Assembly: GCA_019310865.1 (NCBI GenBank)
Contig: JAFDDL010000144.1
Span: 1-8,224, forward strand
Origin: Deltaproteobacteria bacterium
Lineage (GTDB): Bacteria > Desulfobacterota > Desulfobacteria > Desulfobacterales > JAFDDL01
Reading direction: 5' to 3'
Length of the DNA: 8,224 nucleotides
The position numbers were made by a program, and so were the translations under genes. Below, piece by piece: positions 6,345-8,224 of the stretch (position 1 is its first letter; each line of letters opens with the position of its first letter). Under the pieces are notes generated by a model. It had not been told where the DNA came from, did no database searches, and saw nothing but the letters and a program-made list of their open reading frames with translations.

Positions 6345-6629
6345 TTATTTTTTTGATTTTCGATACGCTTGGATTTCGGCATCGATCTCGCTGCTATCGA
6401 GCTTATGCAGACCGGCCTGTTTGGCGTCCAGCTGGATTGAGGTCAGGAGCTCTGGCTGTTTGGCGATGTTTTTGATAAAGTCATTTACGCTTAAAATGAC
6501 CACCTTGGGCTTTCCTCGGCGACTCACTAAAAAACGGGCATTATGTTTTTCGGCCTTTTCCATGATCTCCCCGAAGTGGGTTCGGGCGGAAAGGGCATTG
6601 ATTAATTGAGTCATAGGTTGTTTTTCCAT
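6345..6629 (-). CDS. Phd/YefM-family antitoxin
   Basis: The 94-residue protein carries the Phd/YefM DNA-binding fold at residues 7-52: TQLINALSARTHFGEIM, then RFLVSRRGKPKVVILSVNDF. The more polar remainder (53-94) would wrap the toxin. The chosen start has GGAGG five to six bases upstream, whereas the second Met at residue 6 has none. It is the first gene of the operon with the PIN toxin. Family antitoxins repress their own promoter, and a promoter with an adjacent palindrome lies directly upstream (6648-6704). The whole pair sits between the two halves of the broken TonB receptor, antisense to it. Confidence 0.9.
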   Translation of the reverse strand: MEKQPMTQLINALSARTHFGEIMEKAEKHNARFLVSRRGKPKVVILSVNDFIKNIAKQPELLTSIQLDAKQAGLHKLDSSEIDAEIQAYRKSKK

Positions 6630-6647
6630 TTTGCCCTCCAGGGATCG

Positions 6648-6666
6648 AACTAATTAGTTTATTAGT
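6648..6666 (-). promoter_or_regulatory. Probable antitoxin operator
   Basis: AACTAATTAGTT (6648-6659) is a perfect 12-base palindrome, and its half ATTAGT recurs 8 bases on (6653-6658 and 6661-6666). It lies just downstream of the -10 box, across the expected start of transcription, where Phd-type antitoxins usually bind for autorepression. The role is inferred from position and symmetry. Confidence 0.5.
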
Positions 6667-6676
6667 CATTTCGTAA

Positions 6677-6704
6677 ATAATAACAGATTCCCTTAAATTG
6701 TCAA
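6677..6704 (-). promoter_or_regulatory. Sigma70-type promoter of the antitoxin-toxin operon
   Basis: On the minus strand, TTGACA (6704-6699) is a perfect -35. After 16 bases comes TATTAT (6682-6677), five of six matches to the -10 consensus. Transcription would start near 6670, giving a leader of about 40 bases that includes the GGAGG of the antitoxin. Confidence 0.65.
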
Positions 6705-6757
6705 GACTTTCTGCCTTTGCTCTTGGCAGGCAACGAGTGTGGCTCCCGAAAACGCAT

Positions 6758-7111
6758 ATACGCGGAAACCGGCTGGCAAATGCGCCTGAATATACGGCAA
6801 GCTTCGGTGGGCGGTTTCACCAACCCATAACCGATACGTTGCAATTAACCCTCAGTGGGGAGTTGCGTTACGAGGATGAAAGCTTTACAGACTCATCAAA
6901 CAATCCCGATTTTGTTAAGGAGTCCGCAACACTCGTTAACGGCCGTATTGGTATTGAAAGCATCAGCGGCCGGTGGCGCCTTAGCTTCTGGGGTAAAAAC
7001 ATTTTTGATGAAGAATACCAGGAAGACGGAAACGATTTCTTTGGTCTTGCGCAACAGGCCTATCTTTCCAATCCGCAGACCTATGGTGTTGAGCTCAGGC
7101 TGAAATTGTAG
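6758..7111 (+). pseudogene. C-terminal fragment of a TonB-dependent receptor
   Basis: The frame reads GNRLANAPEYTASFGG, then alternating barrel strands (TLQLTLSGELRYED, ATLVNGRIGIES, RWRLSFWGKNIFDEEY) and ends PQTYGVELRLKL before TAG at 7109-7111. This is the standard last part of a TonB-dependent receptor barrel. It belongs to the same family as, and lies in the same direction as, the N-terminal fragment at 5516, so both are most simply ends of one gene whose middle was lost. The final residue is Leu instead of the Phe common at barrel ends. The upstream 60 bases of open frame (from 6698) have no receptor similarity. There is no start or ribosome site of its own. Confidence 0.82.
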
Positions 7112-7169
7112 GCGGGGCTGAAATTACATGCTGGTTTGATAACAATACCGAGATGATAGAGGTGAACAC

Positions 7170-8224
7170 GTGATACTAAAAAAAGCAGGTTTGGGCGTAT
7201 TATTATTAATAGGTCTTGTGCTAATGCTCAGTGTGGCGTCACATCTCGTTATCTCCTATCGAAAAATGGCCGACGAAAAAAAACGGGTACAGGCGTACGA
7301 GAAAACGACTTTCTCGGTTCAAGAACTCCAGCAGGACCTGGATTATTTTCAGGACCTGCTGGAGCGGGTGCATCCAAAACCGGTTTTCGAATTTCCGATA
7401 AATGATATCATACCCGAATTAATTAAACTAAGAAGCGATATACGCAAACCAATGACTCGGTTAGCGTTTTATAAACAGTTTGCCCCGGTTGCCGGCATGC
7501 TCAACGACGACCACACCAATGTCTATGCACCGGATCTGAAGTTGACGGTGCAACACAAGACGAGTGGGCTTTTTTTCCCATTTGAGGTCCACTTTATCGA
7601 TAACCGGATATACATATCCAAAAACATATCCGACGAGGCGTTGATAACGATCGGTTCCGAGATTATTTCCGTTAACAGCATTTCGTCAAAGACGCTGCGG
7701 GAAACCCTGCTACCCTATTATTCGGGGACAAACGGTGCGCAGAAGCTATTTTATCTTCAGGAAGATTTCCCCAGGGCGCTTTTTTGGGTGTACGGCTTCG
7801 GTGATCGTTTTGAGCTGGTATGCCGCAATGCCGATACGGGCGAAGAAAGAACAGTGACAGTGTCTGGAAAAGCGTATGAAAAAACCAAATGCAACGCCTT
7901 TCGCTATGAGGTGCTTTCACGGGATAGCATCCTGTTTACCTACAATGTATTTGAGGATAAAGACGGGACTTTTGCATCTTTTTTAAAAGAGATGTTCACA
8001 ATGGCCAAAGAGAAGAACATTGAAAACCTGATTATCGATATCCGTCAAAATGAGGGCGGCACAACTGCCTATGGCGATGATATAATTGTTTATTTAACGG
8101 AAAAACCTTTCCGGCAGCTGTCATCGGCAGCGGTGACCATCAGCAAGGAGATCAAGGCGGGCTTTCTCGATGAGGCACCCAGTTTCATCAGATGGTTTCC
8201 GGTTCAATACTTTCATCCATTTCT
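7170..8224 (+). CDS. S41-family peptidase, membrane-anchored (3' end outside window)
   Basis: A frame opens at GTG 7170, with GAGG (7159-7162) 7 bases upstream, and stays open to the right edge (351 residues seen). Residues 8-29 are one hydrophobic segment (LGVLLLIGLVLMLSVAS), a signal anchor or signal peptide. The S41 marks follow: FQDLLERVHPKP (60-71), GMLNDDHTNV (109-118), a PDZ-like stretch (about 133-185) with IGSEIISVNSIS (161-172), and IIDIRQNEGG (288-297, the family's IDLRxNxGG strand). The catalytic Ser/Lys region would lie beyond the edge, so activity cannot be judged. It would act in the periplasm, trimming or degrading peptides. It begins 58 bases after the receptor remnant and probably belonged to that operon. 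Confidence 0.85.
   Translation, partial: MILKKAGLGVLLLIGLVLMLSVASHLVISYRKMADEKKRVQAYEKTTFSVQELQQDLDYFQDLLERVHPKPVFEFPINDIIPELIKLRSDIRKPMTRLAFYKQFAPVAGMLNDDHTNVYAPDLKLTVQHKTSGLFFPFEVHFIDNRIYISKNISDEALITIGSEIISVNSISSKTLRETLLPYYSGTNGAQKLFYLQEDFPRALFWVYGFGDRFELVCRNADTGEERTVTVSGKAYEKTKCNAFRYEVLSRDSILFTYNVFEDKDGTFASFLKEMFTMAKEKNIENLIIDIRQNEGGTTAYGDDIIVYLTEKPFRQLSSAAVTISKEIKAGFLDEAPSFIRWFPVQYFHPF

Noticed and set aside
6055..6609. Plus-strand frame of 184 codons opposite the toxin-antitoxin genes.
   Set aside because: It is the shadow of the PIN and Phd genes, which have clear family motifs, promoter and ribosome site on the other strand.
6711..6729. CTGCC/GGCAG hairpin as the left end of the IS605-type element.
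   Set aside because: The stem is only five pairs with a nine-base loop, and nothing else matches an element end.

Overview
The window looks like an accessory stretch of an anaerobic Gram-negative bacterium. A B12-binding corrinoid protein of the methylamine-methyltransferase type points to anaerobic C1 metabolism. A TonB-dependent receptor (broken) requires an outer membrane. Together these fit a metabolically versatile Desulfobacterota-like genome, but that placement is inference from gene content and not a measured affiliation.

Layout. Positions 1-206 hold the 3' end of an unidentified gene, with a tight hairpin starting at its stop codon. Next comes a two-gene unit on the + strand: a complete corrinoid protein (320-964) and, 23 bases on, a calcineurin-like metallophosphoesterase with a degenerate metal site (988-1938). 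Running into the end of that gene from the other strand is a toxin-antitoxin-like pair: a zeta-toxin-type P-loop kinase (2601-2086) followed 2 bases later by a 66-residue partner (2083-1883). The partner's conserved part stops just outside the phosphoesterase gene, and its tail reads antisense into it. Positions 2602-3092 contain no convincing gene. A complete protein of unknown function with a GGHPWE/GGNTTHI core follows (3093-4199).

From about 4200 to 7111 the window is a gene graveyard. It holds the C-terminal part of an AAA/DUF4143 ATPase (minus strand, 4687-4205). An AT-rich spacer carries one plausible sigma70 promoter. A CocE/NonD-type hydrolase is reduced to its two ends (5231-5454). 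A TonB-dependent receptor also survives only as its N-terminal end (5516 to about 5794) and C-terminal end (about 6758-7111). Between the two receptor ends sit the 3' end of an IS200/IS605-type tnpB element (about 5795-5902) and a complete, apparently live Phd/PIN toxin-antitoxin operon (6629-5904) with its own promoter and a palindromic operator candidate.

The window ends inside a membrane-anchored S41 peptidase (7170 onward), which is open to the edge and looks intact so far.

How the genes fit together. Hydrolase, receptor and S41 peptidase lie in one direction with short gaps, so they probably once formed an uptake-and-hydrolysis operon for peptide-like or ester-like compounds. Two of the three have lost their middles. 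The two small TA-like modules look like later arrivals beside or inside host genes. The corrinoid protein with its phosphoesterase-like neighbour is the least explained intact pairing.
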